Positions 1 to 10,628 of a DNA stretch of 64,000 nt are shown in pieces. Position numbers and translations under genes: made by a program. The notes below the pieces were generated by a model that worked only from the letters and a program-made list of their open reading frames with translations, made no database searches and was not told where the DNA came from. How positions within the stretch are numbered: the stretch's first letter is position 1; the number at the start of each line of letters is the position of its first letter. This DNA comes from Mactromeris polynyma (Eukaryota; Mollusca; Bivalvia; Venerida; Mactridae). The stretch lies in the NCBI GenBank assembly GCA_032209605.1, contig JASFXZ010000045.1, positions 1,674,001-1,738,000 of the forward strand, read 5' to 3'.

Positions 1-320
1 AATGAACATGTAATAAGTACATGACATGATCATATATCAATGAACATGTAATAAGTACATGACACGATCATATATCAATGAACAGGTAATAAGCACATGC
101 CATCATCATATACCAATGAACATGTAATAAGCACATGGCATCATCATATATCAATGAACATGTAATAAGCACATGACATCATCATATATCAATGAACAGG
201 TAATAAGCACATGACATCATCATATTCCATGGAACAGGTAATAAGCACATGACATCATCATATACCAATGAACATGTAATAAGCACATAACATCATCACA
301 TACCAATGAATATGTACATA
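1..320. repeat. 38-bp tandem repeat array
   Basis: About eight copies of a 38-bp unit follow head to tail from the first base; each contains AATGAACATGTAATAAG and CATCATCATATA-type blocks. Copies differ by a few substitutions (for example AACATG/AACAGG, AAGTAC/AAGCAC) but keep the period. The array is cut by the left edge, so its true length is unknown. No coding potential is seen. Confidence 0.9.
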
Positions 321-577
321 ATAATCACATCATTAAACACAAATGAGCATATAATAATAATCTTCATGATCAGCTTATTTATCTTAGTAAGCTTCTTCAT
401 CAATTTATTATTATCACTGTCTTCTTCAACTTTTCATCATCTTCATATATTGATAAGTTAAATGGAGATTAGAATAACATCATAAAAGTTTGAAAAGCCA
501 TGTCTCACAAAGACAAATTTTTGAGAGTTGACAAATCTGGCCAAATTTTGCATCATACATTTACTTAAGTCAGTCAG
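321..577. other. AT-rich sequence, no feature seen
   Basis: Simple AT-rich sequence with TTCTTCATCA-like stretches. I see no gene and no clear repeat in it. Confidence 0.5.
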
Positions 578-907
578 TTAAGCCCCAGTCAAACTGTCAC
601 GACTTTGGGCACGAATGCCGGCGAATAGGGAAGAATGAAAAAGTCGTAGTGGTTTGCCATGTACTGACCCTAGAGAGAGTTCCATTTCAAATCTGTTGTG
701 GCAAATAAAGGAGAACTGCACCGAATCACCAGGACTCTCAACAAGAACCCTGTAAGAATTTTGAGGAATGTCCACGATTTCTACTTTCGTACCCATTCGC
801 CACTCAAAGTCGTGATGGTGGGACTTAGGCTTTAGATTACAACAAATGAACTTTAGAGATAGAGAAGTTTGTTCTTGGTGACAGAGATACAGTATTGTTT
901 CTTTCAT
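578..907 (-). CDS. orphan open frame, possible exon or gene relic
   Basis: An open frame of 109 codons from an ATG at 907 (complement) to a TGA at 578. I do not recognise it. Its composition is protein-like: mixed hydrophobic and charged residues, a Trp-Arg-Met-Gly segment and an Asp-Ser-Val-Gln-Phe-Ser-Phe stretch, unlike the Lys/Asn/Ile-rich chance frames nearby. The complement of CTTTAGATTAC near 830 reads GTAATCTAAAG and could be a weak splice acceptor, so part of the frame might be an exon of a minus-strand gene. No second exon, signal peptide or membrane segment is visible. It could be a chance frame or an old transposon piece. Confidence 0.22.
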   Translation of the reverse strand: MKETILYLCHQEQTSLSLKFICCNLKPKSHHHDFEWRMGTKVEIVDIPQNSYRVLVESPGDSVQFSFICHNRFEMELSLGSVHGKPLRLFHSSLFAGIRAQSRDSLTGA

Positions 908-931
908 TTGAATGTAGATTAAAGTGTGCAA

Positions 932-2024
932 TACTTTATTAGGGCAATTAGATTGGATATGTACATGAAAAAACTTATATAATAAGTAGTCCCATATGAA
1001 AAGAAAGATCTGTTTTCAAATATAGCCCTTGTAGTTCACTAAACATATGTTTTAACTAGTTCACAGTAATTAAACAGAAACAATTCTTGCTACAGTTTTT
1101 GGATTTTTGTAATTTCATCTAATTCAGATTTCAAACTCCGAGCTGTTCCAGGACAAACCCTGGATTAATGACCAAACAATCTCTTTTCATGTTTTATATT
1201 TTTTGAAGAATATATTTTCAACTTTCATTTAATACCGAACATATTAAAATCAGACTGGTTACTTGTTTCATATCGCTATTCCAATATTAAGAATAAACAG
1301 CAAAAGTAAACTACAAAAGGATGACATTGCATCAGAAATGCTCTACAAAAATGTAGATCTACATATATTCATAAAAAATCTTCTGATGTTTTTCAAATAG
1401 AAAATTCAAAATACAAAGCTGCCAAACGTTCATGAGAAACCGCTTAGTTTGAAATGTCAAAACTTTCATTGGGAAATACTCCGCGTCATAACAACTGTTA
1501 CTAATGCAGGTTATGTCATGGAATTGCTTGTATACCCTTAACAAAAAAGTGTGTGGGTATAAATATGACTATATATGGGTAAATATAAGTCTAATCTTGC
1601 TGAAATTTTCAACAAATATAGAGTAGATACCTGGCAAAGTACTGATTGAACAAATAAAATTAAAGATATATTATACTCATATTTTGTTCATTTGTTTACC
1701 TGTACAAACATGAAAGATATACTTTATCTAGTTTAAACTTCAATTAATATGCCTTATCAAAGAATACATTAAAATGCATGTCTCTGTATTTGTCGAAAAA
1801 GCCGGTTTTTTATTATAAACTTCCATTTTTTTAACAAACAGGTTGTTTTTTTACTAGTTTTGTCTGTTAGTAATATGAAAAAAAACAAGATTGTTTTAAA
1901 CGGTTATACATGGCAATGGTTCTTAATCTTATTAATGATCTTTTAGACTATGTCACACCAATACTGGATGAAGCCCATTAAAATAGTTTAGGTTCAGATG
2001 AGCCAGATACATCTTTAATAAATG
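932..2024. other. intergenic, no gene seen
   Basis: AT-rich non-coding sequence. The only frames are short and of low complexity. No repeat or RNA gene was recognised. Confidence 0.5.
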
Positions 2025-2057
2025 CACGGACCTATATATATGGTATATAGGTCCGTG
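2025..2057. repeat. perfect 14-bp inverted repeat (hairpin)
   Basis: CACGGACCTATATA is followed, after the 5-nt loop TATGG, by its exact reverse complement TATATAGGTCCGTG. It may be the palindromic core of a small MITE or a terminal hairpin. No coding feature lies next to it. Confidence 0.75.
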
Positions 2058-3280
2058 ATAAATGTAATAAAAATCAGTACTGCAGCTCCCAGTTAAAGAT
2101 GATCTGGTTGCTTGAAAAGAGTCTTATAGCGCATGTCAAGTCATGGCACAACGCACTGTGTATTCTAAATCGATAAATTTGACCTGAGAATCATGATCTA
2201 CACAAAGCCAAAAGCCAATATACAAAATTTCGTGTAGAAATCAATAAATAAGTTATACAACATTTAAAAGTGCATACTTATAAGTTCTGTTAAGTGTATA
2301 CATGTATGCATATATTTAGTGTATTACATTATCAGAGAGGTCATTTATTGAGGAAGTTATTAAACACGTGTTCTGAAAACATGATAAATAAATGAGATCA
2401 TTTATGATATGGATCAAGATAACAGTACTGTTCTATGAATTTATTTTATGGCTAAAATATCTTTTTTGACTGGTGCAATTCACATTAAAGTGCACTGCTG
2501 TATATTTTTATTACAATACAGGCCTCAAATTTAACCTTTTTCCACTTGTCTTTTTTTGGCAAATAGCATTTCTTCGCATGGAAAATTGGACTTTGAATAG
2601 CATTTTTATTTCAAAAGAAGATATTAATGACAAATTATGTGTAATGATACTGATTTAACCTTTTATACATGCTGTATGACCGTTTCTTTTCTGTGAGAAA
2701 TAGGTAAAACAAATTGTGTTTAGATATTTTTTAAAATTCCACTTTGATTTTATGCACACTTACACATGCACATTAATAATTTCAACTATTACCTTGCAAC
2801 CGAATGATCATAATTAAACTTAGTACCCAAGACCCCCATCCTACTTTTGGTCTTTTCCCTGCTACTTCAAGAATAAGTTACAGCCCTGGGGTACGGATTG
2901 ATACCTAGTCAGTAAATTTCATACTGAACTCAGCAATATTTCACTCTTTTCCCTGAACCCTTAATTGTTTATGGTGAATTGTCAGATAAGCATATATGGC
3001 ACTGTCAGTTCAATCTCTTCTTCAACTTCTAGATGTTCCAACAATCATTTATCATTTTAGTTATGTAAAAAAACTTAAACATATTCAATAAGGAATGAAA
3101 TTCTTGCCCACGAAAATGTTTTTAATTTCAGTGAATTTTACATACTTTGCATGAAGTAAGACATTTAAGTTGTAACTGTCTTCTGGAAGACACTTTGCAG
3201 TCACTGAAGATCTGTAGGCTTAAGCTATTGAATATAGCACTGTGTGATATGATATCATATATAAAATACTTTTGATGTAC
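2058..3280. other. intergenic, no gene seen
   Basis: AT-rich sequence without a supported gene. A 61-codon frame at 2473-2658 is Phe/Leu/Ile-rich, has no recognisable domain and is treated as chance. Confidence 0.45.
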
Positions 3281-3425
3281 ATGTGTGCTTAATGACACCT
3301 GATGTCATTCCCCATTTGTAAACCGATTAAGTAAACATCAAACAACTGAAAGTCGATTGTTAATTGAAATGCTGTTCTGGTGGTTTGAAACTACCAAACA
3401 GCCATCAGAGAAGAAATTAAATGTC
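3281..3425. repeat. downstream flank of copy A (duplicated segment)
   Basis: This stretch, with TTAATGACACCTGATGTCA and CAACTGAAAGTCGATTG, reappears with few changes at 9005-9145 beside copy B. It lies 3' of the minus-strand gene, so the duplication included downstream sequence as well as the coding region. In copy B the equivalent flank is split from the gene by an insertion, so this copy is the empty-site version. Confidence 0.85.
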
Positions 3426-3450
3426 ATGCCACTTACACTGATTTTGTAGT

Positions 3451-4842
3451 TCACTGTTGTGGCAATAAATTTGGTTGTGGGAGAGTTTCAGATTCGTTAT
3501 CATCTCCTTGATCAATTTGAAGTGATTCTCTAAAATTTCTTAGATTCTCCTTTTCTTTCAGATACTGAAACCCTTTGCCCATTATATATTCTGCTCTAAG
3601 GACATTTTCTATGGTTCGTGGTATGTCTCCTTTGAGTTGGTATAGTCGTGCTATTGAAACATAAAACATCGTTTCGCGCCTTGCTTCAACAAGTTGTCCG
3701 GATTTGAAACTTTCTTCCACTGTTCTTATCATTCTTTCAGCAATTAGGATATCTGATTCAGAAACAACTCTGGTCAAGTCCATTTCGAAATATGGTCCGA
3801 TGTGTAAATGGGCATGCACCTTGTATATGCATAAAGATCGATATCCATACATGCCAAAGTTGTCCATTTTATCTTCAATGATCATATTGACAGTTCCCTG
3901 GCAGAGTTCTAAAACTTGGTGTTTGTTTTCTTCATTGCCATTTTTTAAAAGTTTCAATCGACCCAGAAATATTCTTGCATGATTGATCATATAACTAATA
4001 CATGTATCATTGTATGCATGAGACAGACTGGTGGCTTGAGAAAGCAAGTCCATGGAATTCTGCTGATCTAATCTATGCACCGCCTGCTGATATGATCCAA
4101 GTGCCGCCTGCTGATCTAATCCAAGTGCCGCCTGCTGATCTAATCTATGAGCTGCCGCAATGGCACGTTTTGTGCATATGAAAATAATTGGCAGTGTACT
4201 ATCCACCTTGAATTTTGGCAGTTGATTTTCAAATTCATTTACCAATATTTCAATTTCAAGATGATTTACAACATGTTGTGTTAATAGCCACAAGGCTCCA
4301 ATAAGTTGTATGACCAGTTTATTACGTTCTATTTCATCCGTGGTGACGCTAATGTTATTGCGAAAAGTATTAATAAGATTCCTTAGGCGACTTGTACTAC
4401 ATTGAATTGGCTTATTATCACATGAACTCTTGTATTGGTAGTAAATCTTCCTCAATAACTTTGAATATTGGTATTCGGCGTGGCCAAGTTGTCTTTCCTG
4501 TGATAAAAGAGGTCTGATGCTGTCCTTCAAATCAGAAAGTCCAAGTTGCCAGATGCTCTCTAAAAACCTAGGCACTGAAACATTATGATAGAGACCCTGA
4601 AGAAATGAAAAAAGCTGGATACGAGTTGAACCTGTTCCTGTTTGATAGCCAGTCTGTAATTGTATCGATAGCTGATGCGGAATTATTCCACATTCTGCTA
4701 GAATTGGGATTTTCAGTGGAATTTTTGTATAAATTTCTACATCACTTGGAATTGGAAGTATTGCCTGTACTAAGTCACGAAGAAATTTCCACTCGTCTGT
4801 TATGTTTGACCTAATACTTATCGTATTATCCATATTTTCCAT
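3451..4842 (-). CDS. octapeptide-repeat protein, paralog copy A (unknown function)
   Basis: A single uninterrupted frame of 463 codons from ATG 4842-4840; a second ATG lies three codons on. The frame is open further upstream but has no earlier ATG. I do not recognise the family. Residues about 1-215 are predicted helical; the first ~90 alternate hydrophobic and charged residues in the manner of death-fold (CARD-like) domains, which is a weak resemblance only. Four octapeptide units ending in LDQQ or SYQQ follow (about 230-262). The last ~190 residues have TPR-like amphipathic helices, including GQLVEARRE and YQLKGDIPRTIENVLRAE. The C-terminus is Gln/Pro-rich. No signal peptide or membrane segment is seen, so it is probably cytosolic. 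Copy B at 10629-13699 is a clear paralog. Single-exon structure could mean a retrocopy or a compact innate gene family. Confidence 0.75.
   Translation of the reverse strand: MENMDNTISIRSNITDEWKFLRDLVQAILPIPSDVEIYTKIPLKIPILAECGIIPHQLSIQLQTGYQTGTGSTRIQLFSFLQGLYHNVSVPRFLESIWQLGLSDLKDSIRPLLSQERQLGHAEYQYSKLLRKIYYQYKSSCDNKPIQCSTSRLRNLINTFRNNISVTTDEIERNKLVIQLIGALWLLTQHVVNHLEIEILVNEFENQLPKFKVDSTLPIIFICTKRAIAAAHRLDQQAALGLDQQAALGSYQQAVHRLDQQNSMDLLSQATSLSHAYNDTCISYMINHARIFLGRLKLLKNGNEENKHQVLELCQGTVNMIIEDKMDNFGMYGYRSLCIYKVHAHLHIGPYFEMDLTRVVSESDILIAERMIRTVEESFKSGQLVEARRETMFYVSIARLYQLKGDIPRTIENVLRAEYIMGKGFQYLKEKENLRNFRESLQIDQGDDNESETLPQPNLLPQQ
4060..4155 (-). repeat. short octapeptide (24-bp) repeat block of copy A
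   Basis: Four in-frame 24-bp units, each encoding x-x-x-x-L-D-Q-Q with one S-Y-Q-Q variant. The flanking residues are the same as around the 74-unit array in copy B. This is therefore the short allele-like state of the same repeat. Confidence 0.9.
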
Positions 4843-5210
4843 ATTTTCCAAACTGTAATGTTTAAGTGATTTTAACACTGTAACACAACTTATGAATGTA
4901 ATATCCTTGCTGTGTAACGAGGGGACTAGTCGTTGATTAGACTATCACAGATAAGATAAATATAAACTTGTAAATACTTGTTACCAAATTCTTCATTTTT
5001 CCCACTGTGAATATATTTGAGGGGTTTCCCAACAGTGGTGTCCATATCTAAAAGGTCAAGGTAACAGAGCAGGATTTCACTTTGTTCATTTTCCAATGTA
5101 ATCTATAGTGAATATAGTTATTTGTGTCCAGTCCAGAACTTTGTTGTCTATTGTGGGATTTTTAAACTTGGCAAAGATGATCATCACATAAGAAGATGCA
5201 GACACTAAGA
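4843..5210. repeat. upstream flank of copy A (duplicated segment)
   Basis: Matches 13709-14055 almost base for base, for example GGGGACTAGTCGTTGATTAG versus GGGACTAGTCATTGATTAG. It lies 5' of the minus-strand gene and presumably carries its promoter and 5' UTR. TTACAG near the frame (complement) could be a splice acceptor, so a non-coding first exon is possible. Similarity stops near 5205/14055. Confidence 0.8.
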
Positions 5211-5290
5211 AATTTCCACTCGTCTGTTTTATTTGCCCTAACACTTATCGTATTTTCCATGCTGTTATGTTTAAGAGTTTAACATTGTAC
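5211..5290 (-). pseudogene. 5' fragment of a third octapeptide-repeat paralog
   Basis: The stretch with AAATTTCCACTCGTCTG and CTTATCGTATTTTCCAT repeats the N-terminal coding region of copy A (about 4773-4860), in the same orientation, immediately beyond its upstream flank. Only about 80 bp remain and the ATG-bearing part is altered. This implies a third, largely lost, tandem copy. Confidence 0.6.
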
Positions 5291-5678
5291 ATAAATATTG
5301 ATAAATTTGTTCATAAATAAGTATATATGAGGGGTGTTCAAAAAGTCTGCGGAAAAGTGCTGTCATATCTTTATTAAAATCTCGATTGTCATGAAAATTC
5401 AATTTAATGTCAGTTTGGATATTGTGTTTTCATGTGCAAAAAATGAGAGTCCTAGTAAGAAAAAAAGGTTGACGTCTGTCAACATAACCCGGCCCAAATT
5501 CAAAGAAAAAAAATGCATTTCATTGACAAAAAATGGTATCTTGTTCGATTATTATGCAAGATAATCCCATCAAATTTACTGTCAAAAACGCGCCAAACTA
5601 TGACGTGACGTTAGTGACGTCAATTTAAATATGACGTCAAGCAACTGTTTGGCAGCCATTTTGCTACTGTGCGTCACA

Positions 5679-6690
5679 ATGAGCATCGAACAATGGTCCC
5701 CCATAAAATTTTGCGTTTTTATATGGAAATCAAAAAAAGAAACGATACACGTTAGAGAAGGCATATAGAGATCAGATGATAAAGAAAACAGCCATTTATA
5801 AGTTGTATGCTAGATATCAAGGTGGACATGAAAACTTAGGTGATAAAACATGCAGTGGATGTCCCAAGTCTATCACATCACCTCACGTCGATCATGTCAG
5901 AGATCTACTGGTAAAGGACCGTCGTATCACAATTTGTGAAATTCACGATGGGGATTGCAGTGTTGGGACAGTGCACAGCATAATACTAAATATGAGGAGG
6001 CTATGTGCCAGATGGATCCCCAAGATGCTGACAGACTGTCAAAAGCAACAGAGAGTCATATGCTATGAGCGATTTATTGGTAGATATCAATGTGAGGGTA
6101 TGGATTTTCTCAAGTGCATTGTCATGGTTGATGACCTGGATCAGTTTGTACAAATCGGAAACTAAGGCACAATGGGGCAAAACACCTGGCTCGCCGTCTC
6201 CAAAGAAGTTTAAAGTCAGCCCATCTACCAAAAAACAGATGTTCATTGTCTTCTTTGATGCCAATGGTGTGATCCTGAGCCACACCGTACCAGAGCAGCA
6301 GACAATCACAGCACAGTATTTGCAAGGTAAATTTGATAATTATTTGTCTAAACATAATTTGTCATATAGAATTTTAAACATGCTTTGTGATGAAATTAAT
6401 ATACAAATGTCTTACAAGATGCAAATATTTTTTGCAGGTCCTGAATCGGGATTTCATAACAGCGATGCAGAAAAAGGGACCAGCGGAGATTCCAACCATG
6501 ATCCTACATCAGGACAATGCACCTGCTCATTGGGCAACAGCAACCCAGGCTTTGATTGACAAACAAATATTTGAAGTGCTTGAGCATCCTCCGTACAGCC
6601 CAGATTTAGCCCTGAGCGATTTCTTCTTGTTTCCCATGTAGAAGAGTTTTCTCAGAGGGCAACATTTCAATGATATGCCACACCAGTTCA
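5679..6690 (+). pseudogene. mariner transposase, broken
   Basis: Homology to mariner transposases runs through three frames. An N-terminal piece starts at ATG 5679 (MSIEQWSPIKFC) and stops at 5766. The next frame (5776-6165) carries the second DNA-binding half and the region of the first catalytic Asp (IVMVDD). A third frame (6165-6326) holds PGSPSPKKFKV and VFFDANGVIL. After a 110-bp interruption the fourth part (6438-6641) has the second catalytic Asp in HQDNAPAH and the third in YSPDLALSDFF. A stop at 6639 lies before the usual FLRGQ-type tail, which is still readable downstream. Three frameshifts, stops and the insertion rule out an active enzyme. Confidence 0.88.
6327..6437 (+). other. 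intron-like 111-bp insertion inside the mariner relic
   Basis: It begins GGTAAATTTG and ends TTTTTTGCAG, so it has the look of an intron, and it interrupts a conserved transposase block (Y-L-Q / V-L-N-R-D-F). Removing it with canonical GT-AG borders leaves a +1 shift. The frame is restored only with a GG donor, or if the similar ends TATTTGCAAG and TTTTTTGCAG are an insertion duplication. It may be a secondary insertion rather than a real intron. Confidence 0.45.
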
Positions 6691-7027
6691 GTTGGCAATT
6701 TCATCAGAATCTTACAAAAAGATAGGTGTAGAAAGTGTATTTTGTTCCGTGGAGAGTATTTTGAGAAGGACTGAGCTTGCCCATTGAGGTAGCATGCATG
6801 ACTTTTGTGAGAACGTCAAGATGTTGCAATAACGTTGGGCCATTGTACGGGATATGCCCTTTAGTAATCCTTTATTTTTTTATATGGTTTCATAAGACAT
6901 TCACACTTTGTTACAATTTTCATGTGTGCGATATGTTAAATCATCATCATGTTTAATTTCGTAAAATTCCAACATGTAATAAAAACATGACAATACTTTT
7001 CCACGGACTTTTTGAACATCCAATGTA

Positions 7028-9004
7028 TATATTGATTCATAATTGCTTGCATTTAGAACATAAACATGTTCTGTACTATTGTATTATAATAACCTCAACA
7101 GAGCTATTGTAAAATTAATCAATAACTGTTCATGTTCAATTGTAAGCAGACACTTGAATATTTGTTGAACATTCATGTGCACATGTGGGTAGTTAAATCA
7201 AAGCGCTGAAGGCCAGGGGCTGCAGATACAGAATATTGTGGATTTGCTTGTCCTGTGTATAAACCCAATTCGATAAGGCTTTCATTATCAATTTATCCAT
7301 TATATTGGGTATAGGATGGGAAGATTGTTTAAATCATGTAATATCGTTTTAACATAGATTGTATACAACACCCCCATAATCGATATTTAGGTAAACACAA
7401 TAATGAAAGGAATAGCGAATTGAGTTATGCAATAGGTTAACCACTATGCTATTTTTCGTCGCACATTTGTTTACTTTACATCATAGTGTTAAGCCTTTTT
7501 TAGTTCTACCAGAAAAAGTGTTGTTTTTGCAGACAAAATTATATTGCAAAACTATATACAAGTTCAGTATACCTCTTTTTCTATGATATGTGTTTTTAAG
7601 CACCTTCACTTATATTGCAATTTTGAATCACACAGTTTCGAACTGTCACAAAGTAACTTGATCACCATTTTACATACAGCTTGTGCTAGCAAAGCACCCT
7701 AAAGTTGTTCAACCACGTATAAAATAGAAATTACAAAATATGACTTGACCTTTTCACTGGTATTTTGTACTAACATAAATAAACATGGCGGTGAATGGTT
7801 GGCTTGATTAAACATTTTCTTTACAAATATTGCCTCCACAGAGCTATTCATTAAATAACCTTGTGTAATAGTAAGCAGGTTGTTATAAAAAAACTGGAAA
7901 TGTGCTCTGAAATATTTATTGCTTGTTTATTTGTATTAATTTATTGTCTCTGTCATCTTATATTTATGTTTCTTTGGTTAATGGTCAAAGGCACTGTTTG
8001 TGCAGATTGTACCAATAAAAGTACATGTATATACAGTAAAACCTAAATAATGCGACCACCATTGGGACCCTTAAAAACTGATCTTATTATTGAGGTGGTC
8101 TTAATATTGAGCTTGACTAAAGAGAAAATAGTGAAAATGGACTTGTTCTACTTTATTTGTTCTATTTTTATCTTTGATGGGCGGAACCCATCTGAATATT
8201 ACCTAGAAAATGACAATTTCTGACTCAAAATCTTAAATTCAAGGGTTGAAGTTGCTTACGTCATTGTCAAAAAACTAAACTTAGCTAAGTCGTTTCTGAA
8301 TTAGACTTAAGAAATTGACTTGGGTAAGTCAGAGACAACGTCCAAGTCTAAGCATAAGTCTAATATAATTATTTTAGATCTAAACTATGACTTTGTTAAT
8401 TTGTACTGCTGGTTAAAACCCATTCTTAGAGAATTCCAGATTTCATCTATTAACAGGTTTTGATTGGCAAAGTTGACAGGTGGAGGGGCAGTCAATGTAA
8501 TTGATGTATTTATAAATCGATCAAATTTTTTCATCGTCTTGCAAATTTTAAAGCAGGAAATCGCTGATTTTACCATTCGCAATTTTTATCGCAACTTTGA
8601 TTGCAAATGCGCCAATTGGCTCCGATGACAATCAACAGCGTGGGTCCAGACTTTTTAAGATCCATTTAGAGCCCCTTTCAGAGAAATTCACGTAACTAAA
8701 ATCTTGCATGCGAGCAGCTACTTTTATTAATGAAATTCCATCAGCGAATTAATTTTATTGTTTCAGAATGAAAGATATAAATTATTAAGCTATTAAAGAC
8801 TTAAAAAATTCTTGAAACATTGATAGAAGGCTTTTCTTAAAATTGTTCAGCTATTGTTTGGTGCAGTTGAAGTGGTCCGTGCTGAACTACTTTCCGCATA
8901 GTAAATTACACTTGAGGGAAATTGGGTCAAATGCATAGCATCTGAAATGTAGCAAAGATTCTATAGCCTTGGGCTAAAGCCCCAGGCCAAAAACACTTTT
9001 GATA
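7028..9004. other. intergenic, old repeat relics only
   Basis: AT-rich and without a supported gene. Around 8036-8110 lies a relic with GCGACCACCATTGGGACCC and GAGGTGGTCTTAATATT, related to a stretch at 26136-26260. The segment at 8280-8375 repeats AAGTC/GACTT words in imperfect inverted fashion. A 65-codon minus frame at 8385-8582 is not convincing. Confidence 0.45.
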
Positions 9005-9142
9005 TATGCTTAATGACACCTAATGTCATTCCCCATTTGTAAACAGATTAAGTAAACATCAAACAACTGAAAGTCGATTGTTAATTGAAATGCAGTTCGG
9101 CTGGTAAATTGAAACTACCATACAGCCATCAGAGAAGAAACA
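9005..9142. repeat. downstream flank of copy B (duplicated segment)
   Basis: Near copy of 3281-3425. The shared part ends at AGAGAAGAAA, after which the 1.46-kb insertion begins; the shared sequence resumes at TCATGCCACTTAC near 10603. The same junction is uninterrupted beside copy A. Confidence 0.85.
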
Positions 9143-10604
9143 AGAAATATCTTTAAAAAAGATGGCCAGCGCAACTTGAAGTTTGCACATTTGTTGCAAT
9201 CTGGGATTAAAATTTGTGGTTCATCAAAAAGAATATATGCTTAATGTTACTACTGCCGGTAATTCAATTACGCTATACTACAGAAACCCCGAGATCACTG
9301 CGTAGTACGCTCCCACCCAGCGCTTTGATTCCACTATTGTTACATTCACACGCTGCTGTATTACCCAGTATATTTTTATATTTGACCTTTTTAACCTTAC
9401 TGCTATAACCAATGATTTAGTCGCAGTGAACGAAATCACCGTTCGTTCCTTATACTAAATTCATTGGTCGGCACGATCACGTAACAACTGAGTTTATTAC
9501 TAAAATGTAGAAGGGTATTTTCATGCGCTAAGACCAATCAAATGTGTAAACAATGTACAGCCTTTTGTGTAGAAGGAAATTTTGACTATCTAGCTAATCG
9601 GTTTTATTTCATGTCAATAAAACTTTAGCATTTACAAAAGACAATATTTCGTTCTTACATCGAGGATTGTACAGATACGTATTACAATATTTATTAGCGT
9701 GGCGAATTCGAGCAACAAGATGTCAAGTAACGATATGACGCATTTTAAAATATACGCAGATTCCGCATTGACAGCTGTTTAAATGACCTTAAATCACTAC
9801 ACATTTACAGGCATCGGAAAATTATTGGCATGCCAACGAAGCGATAGTCACTTACGTTCGAATTATTTAGTTTTTCTAGCAATTTCCATAATCACAGCAG
9901 CATTTCTATGACAGTGAAAGCAGTTTATTCAGTGCGCACTCGCATAAGCTTTCTTTACGCATGTTTACTATCCTACATTTGGGTCATTAGTGAGTCGTTG
10001 CAAGCGTCTCGCTGAATGTCTGTGGACACATGTTGACTCGGCTGTCTAAATATAGAAAATACTACGAAGGAGACAGGATACAAATAACTCCGTAGTGTGA
10101 TCAGTCATAGACACAGTATTGTCTGTTTCAATATATGTAGTTCCTCATTACTTATCGCATAAGTTGTGAACTCACACATCCATGTTAATAAACTTGTTAC
10201 ATAGCGATTTATCTGATTAAAGCAATATAAATGTTCGCGACTGGTACATAAAACCAAGAAAGTCTTCTTAAATCCAACACCGGACAATTCCCCATTGTGA
10301 TGAATAACAACACTACTTGCCGGATAAATCTCGAAATACACTATAGAAAATGTTAACCAATCAAGAAAGTCACCGGACAATTCCCTGTGGTGATGAATAA
10401 CAACACTACTTACTGGATAAATCTTGAAATACACTAAACAAAATGTTAACCAATCTGCTTCAAGGTTACACATATTTATAATTTACGGTAAGAGAAATGG
10501 CGCGAAATTGCCTTGGTGGTTAACGTCAGATTTGATTGGTTTACAAAACACTGAATATGCAATTAGCAAAACCATGTTGGTACGGCTGCGCCGAAATAAT
10601 TTCA
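9143..10604. mobile_element. 1.46-kb insertion in the duplicated flank (unclassified element)
   Basis: The ends are defined by comparison with the empty site at 3412-3425. A shorter relative lies inverted at 21378-21660: the left end here (ACAAGAAATATCTT, AAAAGATGGCCAGCGCAA) matches the reverse complement of 21600-21660, and the right end (AAATTGCCTTGGTGGTTAACGT, ACGGCTGCGCCGAAA) matches the reverse complement of 21378-21475. It therefore behaves as a dispersed element with definite ends. An internal tandem duplication of about 107 bp lies at 10270-10445 (CCGGACAATTCCC and GATGAATAACAACACTACTT twice). No transposase or reverse-transcriptase motif is seen, so it is probably non-autonomous. Clean terminal inverted repeats and a target duplication were not found. 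Confidence 0.65.
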
Positions 10605-10628
10605 TGCCACTTACGCTGATTTTGTAGT

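Larger units (their letters stand above)
5328..7025 (+). mobile_element. degenerate mariner (Tc1/mariner) element
   Basis: Inverted terminal repeats face each other at about 5328-5372 and 6986-7025. They share TGTTCAAAAAGTC(C/T)G(C/T)GGAAAAG and then GTCAT, with a few differences toward the tips, and are flanked by TA dinucleotides as expected for a TA target site. The interior contains a plus-strand transposase relic of the mariner DD34D type. The 1.7-kb length is normal to slightly long for a mariner. The element is dead: several frame breaks and a 110-bp insertion interrupt the transposase. Confidence 0.9.

Noticed and set aside
6001..6355. Minus-strand frames of 77-102 codons within the mariner
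   Set aside because: Shadows of the transposase coding strand; the plus strand carries the recognisable motifs.
10105..10473. 122-codon minus frame next to copy B
   Set aside because: It falls within the 1.46-kb insertion and repeats itself through an internal 107-bp duplication; no known domain.
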